From: Thalassolituus sp.
GTDB lineage: Bacteria; Pseudomonadota; Gammaproteobacteria; Pseudomonadales; Oceanobacteraceae
Length of the DNA stretch: 55,739 nucleotides
Direction of reading: 5' to 3'
Assembly (NCBI GenBank): GCA_006212115.1
Contig: PDUK01000012.1
Location: forward strand, 1-55,739
Below, piece by piece: positions 30,536 through 40,113 of the stretch (the first letter of the stretch is position 1; each line of letters starts with the position of its first letter). The position numbers were made by a program, and so were the translations under genes. The notes below the pieces were generated by a model that saw only the letters and a program-made list of their open reading frames with translations, had not been told where the DNA came from and made no database searches.

Positions 30536-32347
30536 CTATCGGTTCACAACATCCTGAATTCGCATGCGAACATAAGAACCGGGGGCATCCTCGATGGCAG
30601 CGAGAGGCCCGTCTCCCGGCGAGCGAGCGGCCACTCTCTCAGCGCCTCCCTGCTGCTCAACCCACTGCTGCCAGTCAGGCCACCACGATCCGCGATGACT
30701 TGTGGCATTTTTAAACCACTCGTCACTGTCTGTAGGCAACTCATCATTGGTCCAATAATTATATTTATCTGCCGCAGGTGGATTTATTACACCCGCGATG
30801 TGACCAGATCCACCCAGTACAAATCGGTTTTTACCACCAAGCAGGTGCGCCCCTTTGTAACTGGCTTGCCACAAGGCAATATGGTCCTGTGATGCCGACA
30901 AGAAATACGCAGGTGTTTTTACACCTGAAAGATCAATCTTCACACCGTCGACTTCCAGTGCGTTTTTATCCTTCAACAGGTTATTGAGGTACATATTGCG
31001 CAGATAGTACGAATGCATCCGAGCAGGCAGGTTAGTGCTGTCGGTGTTCCAGTACAATAAATCGAAGGCGGCTGGGCGCTCGCCTTTCAAATAGTTATTC
31101 ACAAAAAACGACCAGAACAGATCATTCTCGCGCAGACTATTAAAGCTGAACGACATCTGACGACCATCATAATACCCCAGCATGTCCATCTGTTTCTCGA
31201 GACCTGCAATCGTCGTCTCATTCACAAATACACCGATCTCACCCGGCATAGAGAAATCAATCAGTGTCGCAAGAAACGTCGCTGATTTAATTGGCGTTTT
31301 TCTTTTCTTTTTCAGGTACGACAAAGTTGCAGACAACAGAGTACCGCCCAGGCAGTAGCCAATTGCATTAACTTCTTTTTCACCGGTGATTTGCTCAATC
31401 ACCTTGATCGCTTCGACCGGACCTTCAAGCAGGTAGTTATCAAACCCCTTGTCACGCAAAGACGCACCTGGATTGACCCAGGAAATAACAAATACCGTAT
31501 GCCCCTCCGCAACCAACCAACGGATCAGGGAGTTATTTTCTCGCAAGTCCATGATGTAGTACTTGTTGATGAAGGGAGGAACAATCATCAGTGGACGCTT
31601 AAAAACGGTATCCGTGGTCGGCGTATATTGAATGAGTTGCATCAGATCATTCTGATACACCACCTTGCCGGGAGTAGTGGCAACATTTACCCCAACCTGA
31701 AATGCAGAGGTATCAGTCATGGCGACGTTCAGTGCGCCATTTGCACTGGCTTCCATGTCCTCTGTCAGCTGCTCAATACCCTGCGCCAGGTTTGCGCCAC
31801 CCGTCTCAAGTGTTTTATTGATAACGTCAGGGTTCAGGCCGGCAAAATTACAGGGAGCCATCGCATTGACATACTGACGAACCAGGTAGTCAACTTTGCG
31901 ACGAGCGTTATCGCTGAGTCCGTCCGTATCATCGACCATCTTCTTCAGAGTATTACCCTGAATGAGATATAATTGTTTGAGGTAGTCAAAGAAGGGGTTG
32001 GCGTCCCATTCTGTGCTTTTAAACCGTTTATCGCTTTTTTCAGGCTCAGTGATGGGGCTGACTTCTTTCCCCATTAAACGCAAAACCGTATTCTGAAAAA
32101 GCGCCTGTTGCTGTTTCAGCAAGTCCATCTGATCGTCGATAAGTTTATCGGGGTGAGCCATCATTGCCTCACCGAGTTCCTTGAGTGCCTCTGAGAAATC
32201 GGTCAATACACACGCTGCCGGATCTTCCGCTGACGTCGGCTGCTGTGTGAATTTTTCCCAGATCTTACTAGTATGTTCAGCCGTCTGAATGGCCATATCA
32301 AAATAGTCACTGACTGCTGTTGCCAGTGGATCAGACATTTTACTCAT
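30536..32347 (-). CDS. phaC: Class I poly(3-hydroxyalkanoate) synthase
   Basis: Polymerises hydroxyacyl-CoA into PHA at the granule surface. The 603-residue length fits class I enzymes. The lipase-like box GYCLGG carries nucleophile Cys332; Asp488 (ASQDHIALW) and His516 (GSGHIAGVINPP) complete the triad. The N-terminal third is variable and helical, as usual. GGAG lies about 11 bases before ATG 32347; Met4 is an alternative start. It follows phaP and DUF6489 on the same strand but is separated from phaP by a terminator. No phaA, phaB, phaZ or phaR-type gene is in the window. Confidence 0.96.
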   Translation of the reverse strand: MSKMSDPLATAVSDYFDMAIQTAEHTSKIWEKFTQQPTSAEDPAACVLTDFSEALKELGEAMMAHPDKLIDDQMDLLKQQQALFQNTVLRLMGKEVSPITEPEKSDKRFKSTEWDANPFFDYLKQLYLIQGNTLKKMVDDTDGLSDNARRKVDYLVRQYVNAMAPCNFAGLNPDVINKTLETGGANLAQGIEQLTEDMEASANGALNVAMTDTSAFQVGVNVATTPGKVVYQNDLMQLIQYTPTTDTVFKRPLMIVPPFINKYYIMDLRENNSLIRWLVAEGHTVFVISWVNPGASLRDKGFDNYLLEGPVEAIKVIEQITGEKEVNAIGYCLGGTLLSATLSYLKKKRKTPIKSATFLATLIDFSMPGEIGVFVNETTIAGLEKQMDMLGYYDGRQMSFSFNSLRENDLFWSFFVNNYLKGERPAAFDLLYWNTDSTNLPARMHSYYLRNMYLNNLLKDKNALEVDGVKIDLSGVKTPAYFLSASQDHIALWQASYKGAHLLGGKNRFVLGGSGHIAGVINPPAADKYNYWTNDELPTDSDEWFKNATSHRGSWWPDWQQWVEQQGGAERVAARSPGDGPLAAIEDAPGSYVRMRIQDVVNR

Positions 32348-32385
32348 CGACGTTCAAACTCCGCGTAAAAACAGTAATAAATCCA

Positions 32386-32414
32386 TCAAAAAAGGCCACC
32401 CAATAGGTGACCTT
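32386..32414 (-). terminator. Rho-independent terminator between phaP and phaC
   Basis: Minus-strand stem AAGGTCACC/GGTGGCCTT (one wobble pair; 32406–32414 with 32392–32400), short loop, then TTTTTT. It would limit read-through from the phasin gene into phaC, which fits a need for much more phasin than synthase. Confidence 0.8.
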
Positions 32415-32459
32415 GATTCCATACACCTATGACTTCATAAGTGTCCTGCTCTTCAGACT

Positions 32460-32849
32460 TCAGGCTGCTTTCGCTTTCGAAGCCGTCTTCGCTGTTGTTT
32501 TCGCTGTTTCAGCCGCAGTGTTACGCATTTCTTCCATGATGCCTTCCATCTGGGTTTTGAACTCCATCGTCATGTCGGACAGAGTTTTCACGTCCTCCAT
32601 GATTTTCTTGTTCATGCCCGAGGCAACTTCAGCCTGAGACGATGCGAAAGTACGCATTGACTCGAGGTCCTGAACGTCCGCTGCGGATTTCATCTGGCTA
32701 AGTCCCATTTCAGCGTAGCTCTTAACCGCGTTGATCTGATACTCAGTCAGCTTTTCCATGTTTTCAACGAACAGACTGTTGAACTTGGACATAGGCGCAT
32801 ACATCGTCTTGGCCTGTTCAGCGAATGCATTAAGAATGTTCTCTTGCAT
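32460..32849 (-). CDS. phaP: Phasin (PHA granule-associated protein)
   Basis: Small (129-residue) amphipathic helical protein that coats polyhydroxyalkanoate granules. It has the phasin pattern of long Met-, Ala- and Gln-rich helices (residues 1–105) and ends with an Ala/Lys/Thr-rich tail from about 111 (AKTTAKTASKAKAA), similar to tails of phasins that contact nucleic acid. A strong AAGGAG lies seven bases before the ATG. The following terminator and neighbouring phaC support the call. Confidence 0.87.
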   Translation of the reverse strand: MQENILNAFAEQAKTMYAPMSKFNSLFVENMEKLTEYQINAVKSYAEMGLSQMKSAADVQDLESMRTFASSQAEVASGMNKKIMEDVKTLSDMTMEFKTQMEGIMEEMRNTAAETAKTTAKTASKAKAA

Positions 32850-33035
32850 GGTCGTGCTCCTTCAATGGTTGGTTAGAACAACTGTCACTTCCACATGTTG
32901 CAGAAGTAACTTTACACTTGGGTGACAGCCGTACGATTAAAGTAGCAGTCACACTGATGATTGCATCTATTTCGCGACACCCCGATGAGCAAAGCTTACA
33001 TTACACCGAATACTGTCCGAATTTATCCATTCAGC

Positions 33036-33278
33036 TCACTTTTTCGTTTGCCCAGACATCATCATCGCCATCATATTTTGTTGAAAATCGGCCATGGCAC
33101 TGATGCCCTTTTCCATCATTGGCTGGTAAATACTCATTGGGTCATAGCCCTCTTCACCCGCTTTCATTTTTTCCATCATTTGTTCAAACACGTCAGTCTG
33201 AAACTGCTGAACATCAGGTAGTCCCAACAGGCGACGAAACTCTTCAGGCGTCATATCGAATGTGACATTCACTTTCAT
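33036..33278 (-). CDS. DUF6489-type small protein linked to PHA genes
   Basis: Eighty-residue protein beginning MKVNVTFDMTPEEFRRLLGLPDV, which I match to DUF6489 by memory. The C-terminal half is extraordinarily rich in methionine (a QQNMMAMMM run near 67–75) with a basic end. It has no signal peptide or strong membrane helix, but the second half could form an amphipathic helix. Its position just upstream of phaP suggests a granule-related role, such as a minor phasin; this is inference. It is 186 bases from phaP, so it may be separately transcribed. Confidence 0.75.
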   Translation of the reverse strand: MKVNVTFDMTPEEFRRLLGLPDVQQFQTDVFEQMMEKMKAGEEGYDPMSIYQPMMEKGISAMADFQQNMMAMMMSGQTKK

Positions 33279-33346
33279 GGAGTGTTCCTTAGTACATGCT
33301 ATTGATAAGTGTAGAAGTGCTATTTAAGACGGCAATGTCTGCTCTG

Positions 33347-34495
33347 TCAGCGCTTCACTGGAGACAATGTGAGCCACGCTACGACAGCACCGGCCAGCGA
33401 TGCCGCTCCTGCCAAAGCAAACACCAGCGTGCCACCCATGGGTTCCCATAGCAAGCCACTGATCCAGGCACCAAGAGCACCGCCAACGCCAAAACTGACA
33501 CTGCTATATAAAGCTTGGGCACGTCCATGAAAGTGATCAGGAAATAGTTTTTGTACATAACGCATAGAGACGGCGTGCATCACGCCAAAACTGAACGCAT
33601 GTAAGATTTGTAAGATAAACAGGCTTGGCAAAGAGTCGATCAGAACACCCGTCAGTAACCAGCGCAGTGCCGTGAGCACAAGACTGACAATCACCCAAGT
33701 ACGCCAACTGAGAAGATGCATAATCCGACCAAACTGCCAGAACAACACGACTTCAGCAATCACTCCTACAGCCCAAATCACACCCGTCATCGCCGCACTG
33801 TAGCCAGCCTCATCCAGGTAGATGCTAAAGAAGGTGTAATAGGGTCCGAAGGACAACTGCAACAGCACATTGAGGAGAATAAATCCGACGATGGCAGGCC
33901 GGAACAAGTAACGCCAGAACGACTCCCCACCTCCCTCGCTCGGGCTACGAGGATGGGATACATCTGGCATCAGCCAGGAATTGACCATGATGAGCATCAT
34001 TAAGGTCCACATTACGATGGGTAGAACACCCACCTCAAAAGCGTTCAAAAGCATACCCAGCGCCGTCACACTGACGACAAACCCGATGGAGCCCCACAAG
34101 CGCACACGACTGTACTTATCTACCTGATTACCGAGAGCGTGCAAACAGAGTACTTCGTATTGCGGCAACATCGCTGCCCAGAAGAACCCATAGGCCAGCA
34201 TCACCATTGCCACGCCGACGAAAGACTGTGTGATAAAAATAAGAGAAAAACAGATAAGCGTCAGAAGCCCTGCGTAGCGCACCATCTGAACTGGCCCGCG
34301 GAACCGCTCAGCCTGCGATGCCCACATATTAGGCGCGAGAATACGAACGACACCAAACAGTGCCATCAGGCTGCCTATTTCGGCAGGTGAAAACGAAAGG
34401 TCGTGAAGATACAGCCCCCAGTAAGGAGCAATACAGCCCAACAAAGCAAAATAAAGAGCGTAAAAGAGAGCAAAGCGTGAAGGAGAGACCGTCAT
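33347..34495 (-). CDS. MFS transporter (PPP/HcaT-like)
   Basis: Major facilitator of 382 residues with about twelve membrane helices. The N-terminus (ALFYALYFALLGCIAPYWGLYL) and the VRLWGSIGFVV segment after helix 4 resemble the phenylpropionate permease (HcaT) subfamily. The adjacent aroC and prmB on the same strand match the order in Pseudomonas, where an MFS gene of this kind follows aroC. Substrate is unknown. No regulator is nearby. Confidence 0.86.
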   Translation of the reverse strand: MTVSPSRFALFYALYFALLGCIAPYWGLYLHDLSFSPAEIGSLMALFGVVRILAPNMWASQAERFRGPVQMVRYAGLLTLICFSLIFITQSFVGVAMVMLAYGFFWAAMLPQYEVLCLHALGNQVDKYSRVRLWGSIGFVVSVTALGMLLNAFEVGVLPIVMWTLMMLIMVNSWLMPDVSHPRSPSEGGGESFWRYLFRPAIVGFILLNVLLQLSFGPYYTFFSIYLDEAGYSAAMTGVIWAVGVIAEVVLFWQFGRIMHLLSWRTWVIVSLVLTALRWLLTGVLIDSLPSLFILQILHAFSFGVMHAVSMRYVQKLFPDHFHGRAQALYSSVSFGVGGALGAWISGLLWEPMGGTLVFALAGAASLAGAVVAWLTLSPVKR

Positions 34496-34605
34496 AAGCC
34501 TGCTGGAGAACCAGTCAACAGCAGACCTGGGAGGATCTGCATGCTGACTACAATGGTATTAACTGGCCGCTTCCATGGCCATTTCTGAGCGCAGTACGAC
34601 GCCAT

Positions 34606-35721
34606 TCACTCAGAAAACTGTCCCGGTATAACCGGCGTATTGCACACGACATCCGCGTTCTGGCCGCGGTGACGCAACAGATGGTCAAGCAAGGTAATCG
34701 CCATCATCGCTTCGGCAATTGGAGTCGCACGAATACCCACGCATGGGTCGTGACGTCCTTTGGTGACCACATCAATCGGATTACCGTCGATATCAATTGA
34801 GCGTCCCGGTACCGCAATACTGGAAGTCGGCTTCAACGCGATATGAGCAATGATGTCTTGCCCGGTAGTAATACCGCCGACAATACCGCCAGCGTGATTG
34901 CTTAAGAAGCCATCCGGCGTCATTTCGTCACGATGCTCGGTGCCCTTCTGCTCAACGACATCAAAACCATCACCGATCTCGACGCCTTTTACCGCATTAA
35001 TACTCATCAGAGCATGGGCAAGCTCAGCATCCAGACGATCAAAAATAGGCTCGCCCAGACCCGGCATTAAACCCGTCGCAACGACAGAAATTTTTGCGCC
35101 GATTGAGTCTTTTTCCTTACGGATCTGACGCATATAGTCTTCGAGTTCACCGATCTTGGCGGGATCGGGGCAGAAGAATGGGTTGTTGTTGACTTCATCC
35201 CAATCAAACGTCGCACTGTTAACCGAACCGGTCTTCACTGGGCCCAGCTGTGACAGATATCCACGAACCTGAATACCTTTTTCAGCGAGTACTTTCTTAG
35301 CGATTGCGCCTGCTGCTACCCGCATAGCCGTTTCACGAGCAGACGATCGGCCGCCACCGCGATAGTCACGGAATCCATACTTTTGCGTGTACGCATAGTC
35401 CGCGTGAGCTGGTCGGAAGGTCGCTTCAATGTTGGAGTAGTCCTTCGAGCGCTGGTCTGTGTTTTCAATTACCAGACCGATCGGCGTGCCTGTCGTCTTA
35501 CCTTCAAAAACACCGGATAAAATTTTGACCTGATCCGGCTCTTTTCGCGGTGTCGTGTAGCGCGACGTACCGGGCTTACGACGATCGAGATCCGCCTGAA
35601 GATCTTCTTCGGTAAGCGGAATGCCCGGTGGGCATCCATCGACGATGGCGCCCAAAGCAAGCCCATGGCTCTCGCCAAAAGAAGTGACTGTGAATAATTT
35701 TCCGAAACTGTTACCAGACAT
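34606..35721 (-). CDS. aroC: Chorismate synthase
   Basis: FMN-dependent enzyme that makes chorismate from EPSP, the step after AroA (4709–6949). The 371-residue protein has [18 protein letters not shown] at its start, RPAHADYAY, and [19 protein letters not shown], all signature sequences. Length is normal for the enzyme. It starts 18 bases after prmB ends, so the two are probably co-transcribed. Confidence 0.98.
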   Translation of the reverse strand: MSGNSFGKLFTVTSFGESHGLALGAIVDGCPPGIPLTEEDLQADLDRRKPGTSRYTTPRKEPDQVKILSGVFEGKTTGTPIGLVIENTDQRSKDYSNIEATFRPAHADYAYTQKYGFRDYRGGGRSSARETAMRVAAGAIAKKVLAEKGIQVRGYLSQLGPVKTGSVNSATFDWDEVNNNPFFCPDPAKIGELEDYMRQIRKEKDSIGAKISVVATGLMPGLGEPIFDRLDAELAHALMSINAVKGVEIGDGFDVVEQKGTEHRDEMTPDGFLSNHAGGIVGGITTGQDIIAHIALKPTSSIAVPGRSIDIDGNPIDVVTKGRHDPCVGIRATPIAEAMMAITLLDHLLRHRGQNADVVCNTPVIPGQFSE

Positions 35722-35739
35722 ATTGTTTCCGTCGAGGCG

Positions 35740-36657
35740 TTACGCGCCTATCAAATCAAGATCAGAAGCCCTGAGCACGCAGACACCGTGTCCACCCTGC
35801 TCAAATTCTGGCCATTCAAAGGCCAGTTGCGGATAGGCTGCCTGCAACGCAGGGTAGCTGTTTCCGACTTCAAGAATAAATACACCATCATCAGTGAGGT
35901 AATCCCGTACCTCAGCCAACATAATCCGAACCAGATCGAGGCCATCTTCACCCGCTGCCAGAGCCAGCTCGGGCTCATGACGATACTCACGCGGCAACTC
36001 GGCCATATCGTCAGCATCCACATAAGGCGGGTTCGAGACGATGATGTCATAGCGGCCTGAAGCCGCCGTCAGCAAATCAGAATGCAGCGCAGACACACGG
36101 CCTTCAAGGCCATGCATCGAGATGTTGGCATCTGCGATTTCCAGCGCATCGAATGAGATGTCGAGCAACTCGACGCTGGCATCGACAAACTCATGCGCAC
36201 AAGCGATACCAATACAACCCGAACCGGTACACAAATCCAGAATACGCTGTGGCTGTTTGTCCTGGGGCCACCACGGAGCAAACCGATTATTAATCAGTTC
36301 ACCAATGGGTGACCGCGGGATAAGCACACGCTCATCGACCAGGTAGGGTTTTCCACAAAACCATGCCTCTCCAGTCAGATAAGGCGTCGGGATGTTCTCT
36401 CTTATACGCTGACGCAACAGGTCGATGATCCGTTCCCGTTCGCTTCGGGTCAGGCGCGTATGCCGCCATTTCTCCGCCAGCTGCCATGGCAGATTTAAGC
36501 CATGAGCGACTAAGTAAAGCGCCTCATCCCACGGGTTATCCGTGCCATGACCAAAAAATACCTCATGCTCGGCCATGCGGCTGACGGACCAACGGATAAT
36601 ATCCTCTACGGTCGACAGTTCGTTGATGGCTTCCTGGGCAAGCTGGTCAAATTTCAT
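35740..36657 (-). CDS. prmB: Ribosomal protein uL3 N5-glutamine methyltransferase
   Basis: Methylates a glutamine of ribosomal protein L3. The 305-residue protein has an N-terminal helical domain and a SAM domain with DLCTGSGCIGIACA (motif I) and the glutamine-binding NPPYVDADD motif. The N-terminal EVFFGHGTDNPWDEA block distinguishes PrmB from PrmC. It is followed by aroC, the usual partner. Confidence 0.96.
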   Translation of the reverse strand: MKFDQLAQEAINELSTVEDIIRWSVSRMAEHEVFFGHGTDNPWDEALYLVAHGLNLPWQLAEKWRHTRLTRSERERIIDLLRQRIRENIPTPYLTGEAWFCGKPYLVDERVLIPRSPIGELINNRFAPWWPQDKQPQRILDLCTGSGCIGIACAHEFVDASVELLDISFDALEIADANISMHGLEGRVSALHSDLLTAASGRYDIIVSNPPYVDADDMAELPREYRHEPELALAAGEDGLDLVRIMLAEVRDYLTDDGVFILEVGNSYPALQAAYPQLAFEWPEFEQGGHGVCVLRASDLDLIGA

Positions 36658-36696
36658 CAGGTCATGCTCTTTGGTTGGGGGCGCAGTATAACAGGA

Positions 36697-37659
36697 TCAG
36701 CAGCGCCGCTCACCATAGAGACTACTGTGACCGTGCTCGAACGCATCCAGCGCATCATTGGCGATCTGATAACCCAGATCCACCATTTCCTGAGCCCTGT
36801 AGAACTCGTACATCTCACAGCACTCAGTAGGGATGCGTATCAACAAGTCGGGCGGGTAGCCAGCCGTCTTAAAGCGACTCAGAGAAGATTGCATAACCTC
36901 AAACATCCGGGTAAGTGTTTCCAGCTTGCCCAGATTCTCATCGGCTTCTTTGCGCGCCTCATTGTCGCGTTTACCAAGCCAATCCGAGGCACGATCCATC
37001 AGCGTACTGAGCCAGGCTTTTTTGTCATCTTCAGACTGGGCCACATCGCGAACCAGATTGCGAGGCGTCGGCACATCTGAATTGATATCGACCGCCATAA
37101 TCAGATCCGCATGAGCCGACACGCAGGGAGTAATTGGCAGAGGGTTCAACACGGCGCCATCCACCAGCATCATATTATCCGTGATGACAGGCTCCAGAAT
37201 GGTTGGAATAGCTGCAGATGCGCGCATGGCCTCCACTAGCGAGCCACGCTGGAACCAGATTTCTTTCTCATGCTTCAGATCGGTAGCGACCGAGGTAAAC
37301 GGAATATTGAGGTCTTCGATATTCGTATCACCCAGCATTTCGCTGATGGCGAAGTAAACCTTCTCGAGCTTAATTGCACCGCCCGAGAGCAGGCTGAAAT
37401 CCACCAGTTTCAGAACATCGAGGTACCCCAAACTGGTCACCCAATCACGATACTGGTCCAGCTTTCCTGCGGCGTAGAAACCACCCACAATGGCCCCCAT
37501 CGAGCAGCCCGAGACTTTAACGATATCGTATCCACGCTCTTCCAGAGCCTGAATCACACCAATGTGGGTATAGCCTCTGGCACCACCGCTGCCCAGAGCG
37601 AGGGCCACCGTTTTCTTTTCTGAGTTTTTTTCGCGATGGTTATCGTGAGTGTCATTCAT
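36697..37659 (-). CDS. Patatin-like phospholipase (RssA type)
   Basis: Serine hydrolase of 320 residues with the patatin Ser-Asp dyad. The oxyanion motif is GSGGARG (23–29), the nucleophile is Ser53 in GCSMG, and the Asp is Asp167 in VDGAV. The patatin domain ends around residue 200; the remaining 120 residues form a helical, charged C-terminal extension. No signal peptide is seen, so it acts in the cytoplasm or at the inner membrane. It resembles RssA and related bacterial proteins; substrate is unknown. Confidence 0.88.
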   Translation of the reverse strand: MNDTHDNHREKNSEKKTVALALGSGGARGYTHIGVIQALEERGYDIVKVSGCSMGAIVGGFYAAGKLDQYRDWVTSLGYLDVLKLVDFSLLSGGAIKLEKVYFAISEMLGDTNIEDLNIPFTSVATDLKHEKEIWFQRGSLVEAMRASAAIPTILEPVITDNMMLVDGAVLNPLPITPCVSAHADLIMAVDINSDVPTPRNLVRDVAQSEDDKKAWLSTLMDRASDWLGKRDNEARKEADENLGKLETLTRMFEVMQSSLSRFKTAGYPPDLLIRIPTECCEMYEFYRAQEMVDLGYQIANDALDAFEHGHSSLYGERRC

Positions 37660-37691
37660 CCGGGGAGTATTCCTTAAAACCCTTGAGCATA

Positions 37692-38576
37692 TTATCGGCC
37701 CGGCCAGAAGGTGAACCGAACCGCAGGCTTACGGTCTGCCGTAGGCGACGGAGTCAGCGCACCGTGCGCACGGACAGCAACACCGGGCAACTGTGATTCG
37801 AGCTGTTTAGCCAGAACTTCAGAGCACGCCAGTGTATCGCCCATGTGCGCGCCATCATAGCAGTGTACGATCAGATTCAGCCGTGCTTTTGCACCAACAG
37901 ATAACCCCCTGATTGCTCCGAGCAGTATCCCGCTTTCCTCAACCTTCAGATCCGTTCCTTCAGTGACGAAACCCGGCAGCCAGCCAGACGTTACGGACAA
38001 TGAGGCAACGACCTCATCTTCTGTTACCAGACCGATTCGCAGGGGTGAAGCCGTGACCAGCTGATCAATCAGTACTTTGGGCTGTCGACCACCCCGCATA
38101 GAAAGATAAACCATGATCAACCGGTGGGTATCTGCGTAGGGCTCGAGCGTAACAAAGTACGCCTGATCCTTATCACGACTAACGAGACTGGAGACTCCAA
38201 ATACGTCATTTGCCCAGAAGTTACTGCTGCCACAGTCGATGCCGATGCACTCGTACAGCGTTCGCTTATTCAACGACTGTAGCCTGAAGTACTGTCGTGC
38301 CTCCTCTAGCGATACGCCGTTGGGAAGGTCATATATCTGGCGGGAAAGATCACCAGCAACACGCAACTCTCGCTCGCCGAAGGTGTCTGCACGCTGACGT
38401 TTCAGTTCGGACAAAACCAAACGGTATCGTTGTACAGTCTGCTCAGATTCTTCAATAAGCTGACTATCGGGAAAAGGGGCTGGGGCGGCATGCACCGTTG
38501 CGGATAGACACACGCCGAGAAGAGCAATACACAGGGACTTGCAGAGAACGGGAAACGCGCACATAGAACGAAGCAT
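37692..38576 (-). CDS. DUF4892-type periplasmic protein
   Basis: About 294 residues from ATG 38576, which has AGG six bases upstream; an in-frame TTG at 38606 is an alternative. A signal peptide (hydrophobic CIALLGVCLSATVHA) is followed by a secreted protein. The family mark is ECIGIDCGSSNFWANDVFG, a Cys-Gly-rich block in Pseudomonas DUF4892 proteins. The C-terminus resembles an OmpA-like or sugar-binding alpha/beta fold (VHCYDGAH, then ACSEVLAKQLESQL) but that is only an impression. It lies just after an outer-membrane barrel gene. Function is unknown. Confidence 0.75.
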   Translation of the reverse strand: MLRSMCAFPVLCKSLCIALLGVCLSATVHAAPAPFPDSQLIEESEQTVQRYRLVLSELKRQRADTFGERELRVAGDLSRQIYDLPNGVSLEEARQYFRLQSLNKRTLYECIGIDCGSSNFWANDVFGVSSLVSRDKDQAYFVTLEPYADTHRLIMVYLSMRGGRQPKVLIDQLVTASPLRIGLVTEDEVVASLSVTSGWLPGFVTEGTDLKVEESGILLGAIRGLSVGAKARLNLIVHCYDGAHMGDTLACSEVLAKQLESQLPGVAVRAHGALTPSPTADRKPAVRFTFWPGR

Positions 38577-38610
38577 AAGGAACCTATTATCAGTCGCTTC
38601 GTTCAATGTA

Positions 38611-39447
38611 TCAGAATCTCAGACTTCCCCCCAACTGCCAGTAACCGTTTTCGCCTGGATCGGCACTGACCTCAACTCCGGTAGAGTCTGTCGCACGTAT
38701 AGTCCGGTTACGCAGTTGACCAATTTCAGCATTCAGCCAGACACCCGGACGCCAGCGAAATTCTGCACCAACCCCCATCCGCCAATTGGTGTACGACACC
38801 GTCGTAACATCGGCAGGCGTGACACCATCGACTTCCTCTTTCCAGTATCCGCCATCAGGATAGAAACGAGCGTAGGTCGACAATGTCTGACTCCAGCGAG
38901 TCTGAATATTCGATTTAGGAAACCCCAACCAGATCTCGGTATCGTTGGTAAGCTTGGTCGCCAGTGCCAGTAACGGACGCGGTTTACGATCGCCAAAATA
39001 GCGATTTACCACGAGTCCGTATTGCCAGAATGTCGTGCGTCCAGTGTAGGAGCGTCCACTCAATTCGACGTTCAGATTGAGACTTTCTGTGCCGACTGCG
39101 TCCAGATCCGTCATTAAACCCGGCTCGGCCATAAGGTGAAACTCAGTGCTGCCCCTGCGCTTCTGGCGGTAATGAATAGGCACCGACAACCAGATGTATT
39201 CGCCTTCGGCTGCGTTCGCTCCCTCCCACCGAAATTCAGTCAATTCCAGTGCAACATCTGACGTCAATGACTCGGTGCCACGATCAGCACGTTCGAGAGG
39301 GACAGAGACGGATACCGACGTCGATGCAAATCGACTGCCCGTTCCTTTGTCCGGCGTTCCGGATACATCATGCCCCCACTTAAACGTCGAGGCCTGCGCC
39401 TGACTGGCAGCAAGACATACGGCTAAACTAACGAGGATTTTTCGCAT
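38611..39447 (-). CDS. Outer-membrane beta-barrel protein (DUF6268-like)
   Basis: The 278-residue product starts MRKILVSLAVCLAASQAQA, a clear signal peptide, and continues with alternating amphipathic strands rich in Trp, Tyr and Arg (TTFWQYGLVV, NWRMGVGAEFRWRPGV) ending in LGGSLRF, the terminal Phe typical for outer-membrane barrels recognised by BAM. I start at ATG 39447 with GGAAG upstream. The first codons overlap the end of the next upstream gene. The DUF6268 label is from memory; ligand or role unknown. Confidence 0.75.
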   Translation of the reverse strand: MRKILVSLAVCLAASQAQASTFKWGHDVSGTPDKGTGSRFASTSVSVSVPLERADRGTESLTSDVALELTEFRWEGANAAEGEYIWLSVPIHYRQKRRGSTEFHLMAEPGLMTDLDAVGTESLNLNVELSGRSYTGRTTFWQYGLVVNRYFGDRKPRPLLALATKLTNDTEIWLGFPKSNIQTRWSQTLSTYARFYPDGGYWKEEVDGVTPADVTTVSYTNWRMGVGAEFRWRPGVWLNAEIGQLRNRTIRATDSTGVEVSADPGENGYWQLGGSLRF

Positions 39448-39859
39448 ATATACTTCCGATGATTTCTTCCACACGAGCGTAACTGCACAGCTGCCCGGAT
39501 GCGCTTTCCTGCTTACGAGCAATATCAGTCGCAGCGAGCACAGTAGAGACTAATCTCAGGTCGGCCATCACCTGCTTTCGCACTCCGGCCTGTGCCTGAC
39601 TTTCAGTGTAGTCGGCAATAAAGTCATATGCGTCAGATTCGGCACGTCTTCGTAACGAATCACTTGGTTTACTCAAACCGTTGAGCACATCGCGAACTCC
39701 AGCCAATGCGAAGGCATTTTCGTGCTGACCGTCCAACAGCGCATCGCGGATAAGCGTTGCTAAGACATCCGCAGCTCGCCGTACGCAGGAATGTGGCTGA
39801 CCGGTTGTAGGGATAGATGCCACAGGTTTCTGGATATGTTCGGGTAACCAACTCAGCAT
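39428..39859 (-). CDS. Small protein of unknown function
   Basis: A 143-residue protein from ATG 39859, chosen for its GGAGG site; an upstream in-frame ATG at 39913 is unlikely. The sequence is helical and polar (RRAADVLATLIRDALL; LRRRAESDAYDFIADYT) with no signal peptide or membrane helix. I do not recognise a family. It overlaps the barrel gene by 20 bases on the same strand, so it is probably the first gene of a unit with the barrel and DUF4892 genes. Confidence 0.6.
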   Translation of the reverse strand: MLSWLPEHIQKPVASIPTTGQPHSCVRRAADVLATLIRDALLDGQHENAFALAGVRDVLNGLSKPSDSLRRRAESDAYDFIADYTESQAQAGVRKQVMADLRLVSTVLAATDIARKQESASGQLCSYARVEEIIGSIYAKNPR

Positions 39860-40050
39860 AGTTAAGCCTCCATGATCGTCATGACATAGGCAGCAAATAC
39901 TGCGCCAGCCCAATGTTCGACACGCAACGGAGACCTTTGAGCGCGTCGAAACAAGGCCAGAAGCCTTTAAAAGCAGGAGAAACAGAAACTGAACGGGTAA
40001 TGGCCGCGGAGGCAGAGGGGGTAGACAGACAGGGCAAAATAGAGAGGGTC

Positions 40051-40079
40051 GCGACGAAGTATTGACGATACTTCGTCGC
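40051..40079. repeat. Perfect 12-bp inverted repeat, possible terminator
   Basis: GCGACGAAGTAT (40051–40062) and its exact complement (40068–40079) flank a 5-base loop. It lies 35 bases beyond the yihY stop, in the 254-base gap before the next gene. No T run follows on the yihY strand, so a Rho-independent terminator is not fully supported. I see no second copy in the window. Confidence 0.5.
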
Positions 40080-40113
40080 AGTGAGTTTAGGGTTCTTAAA
40101 TCAGGGAAGCTCG

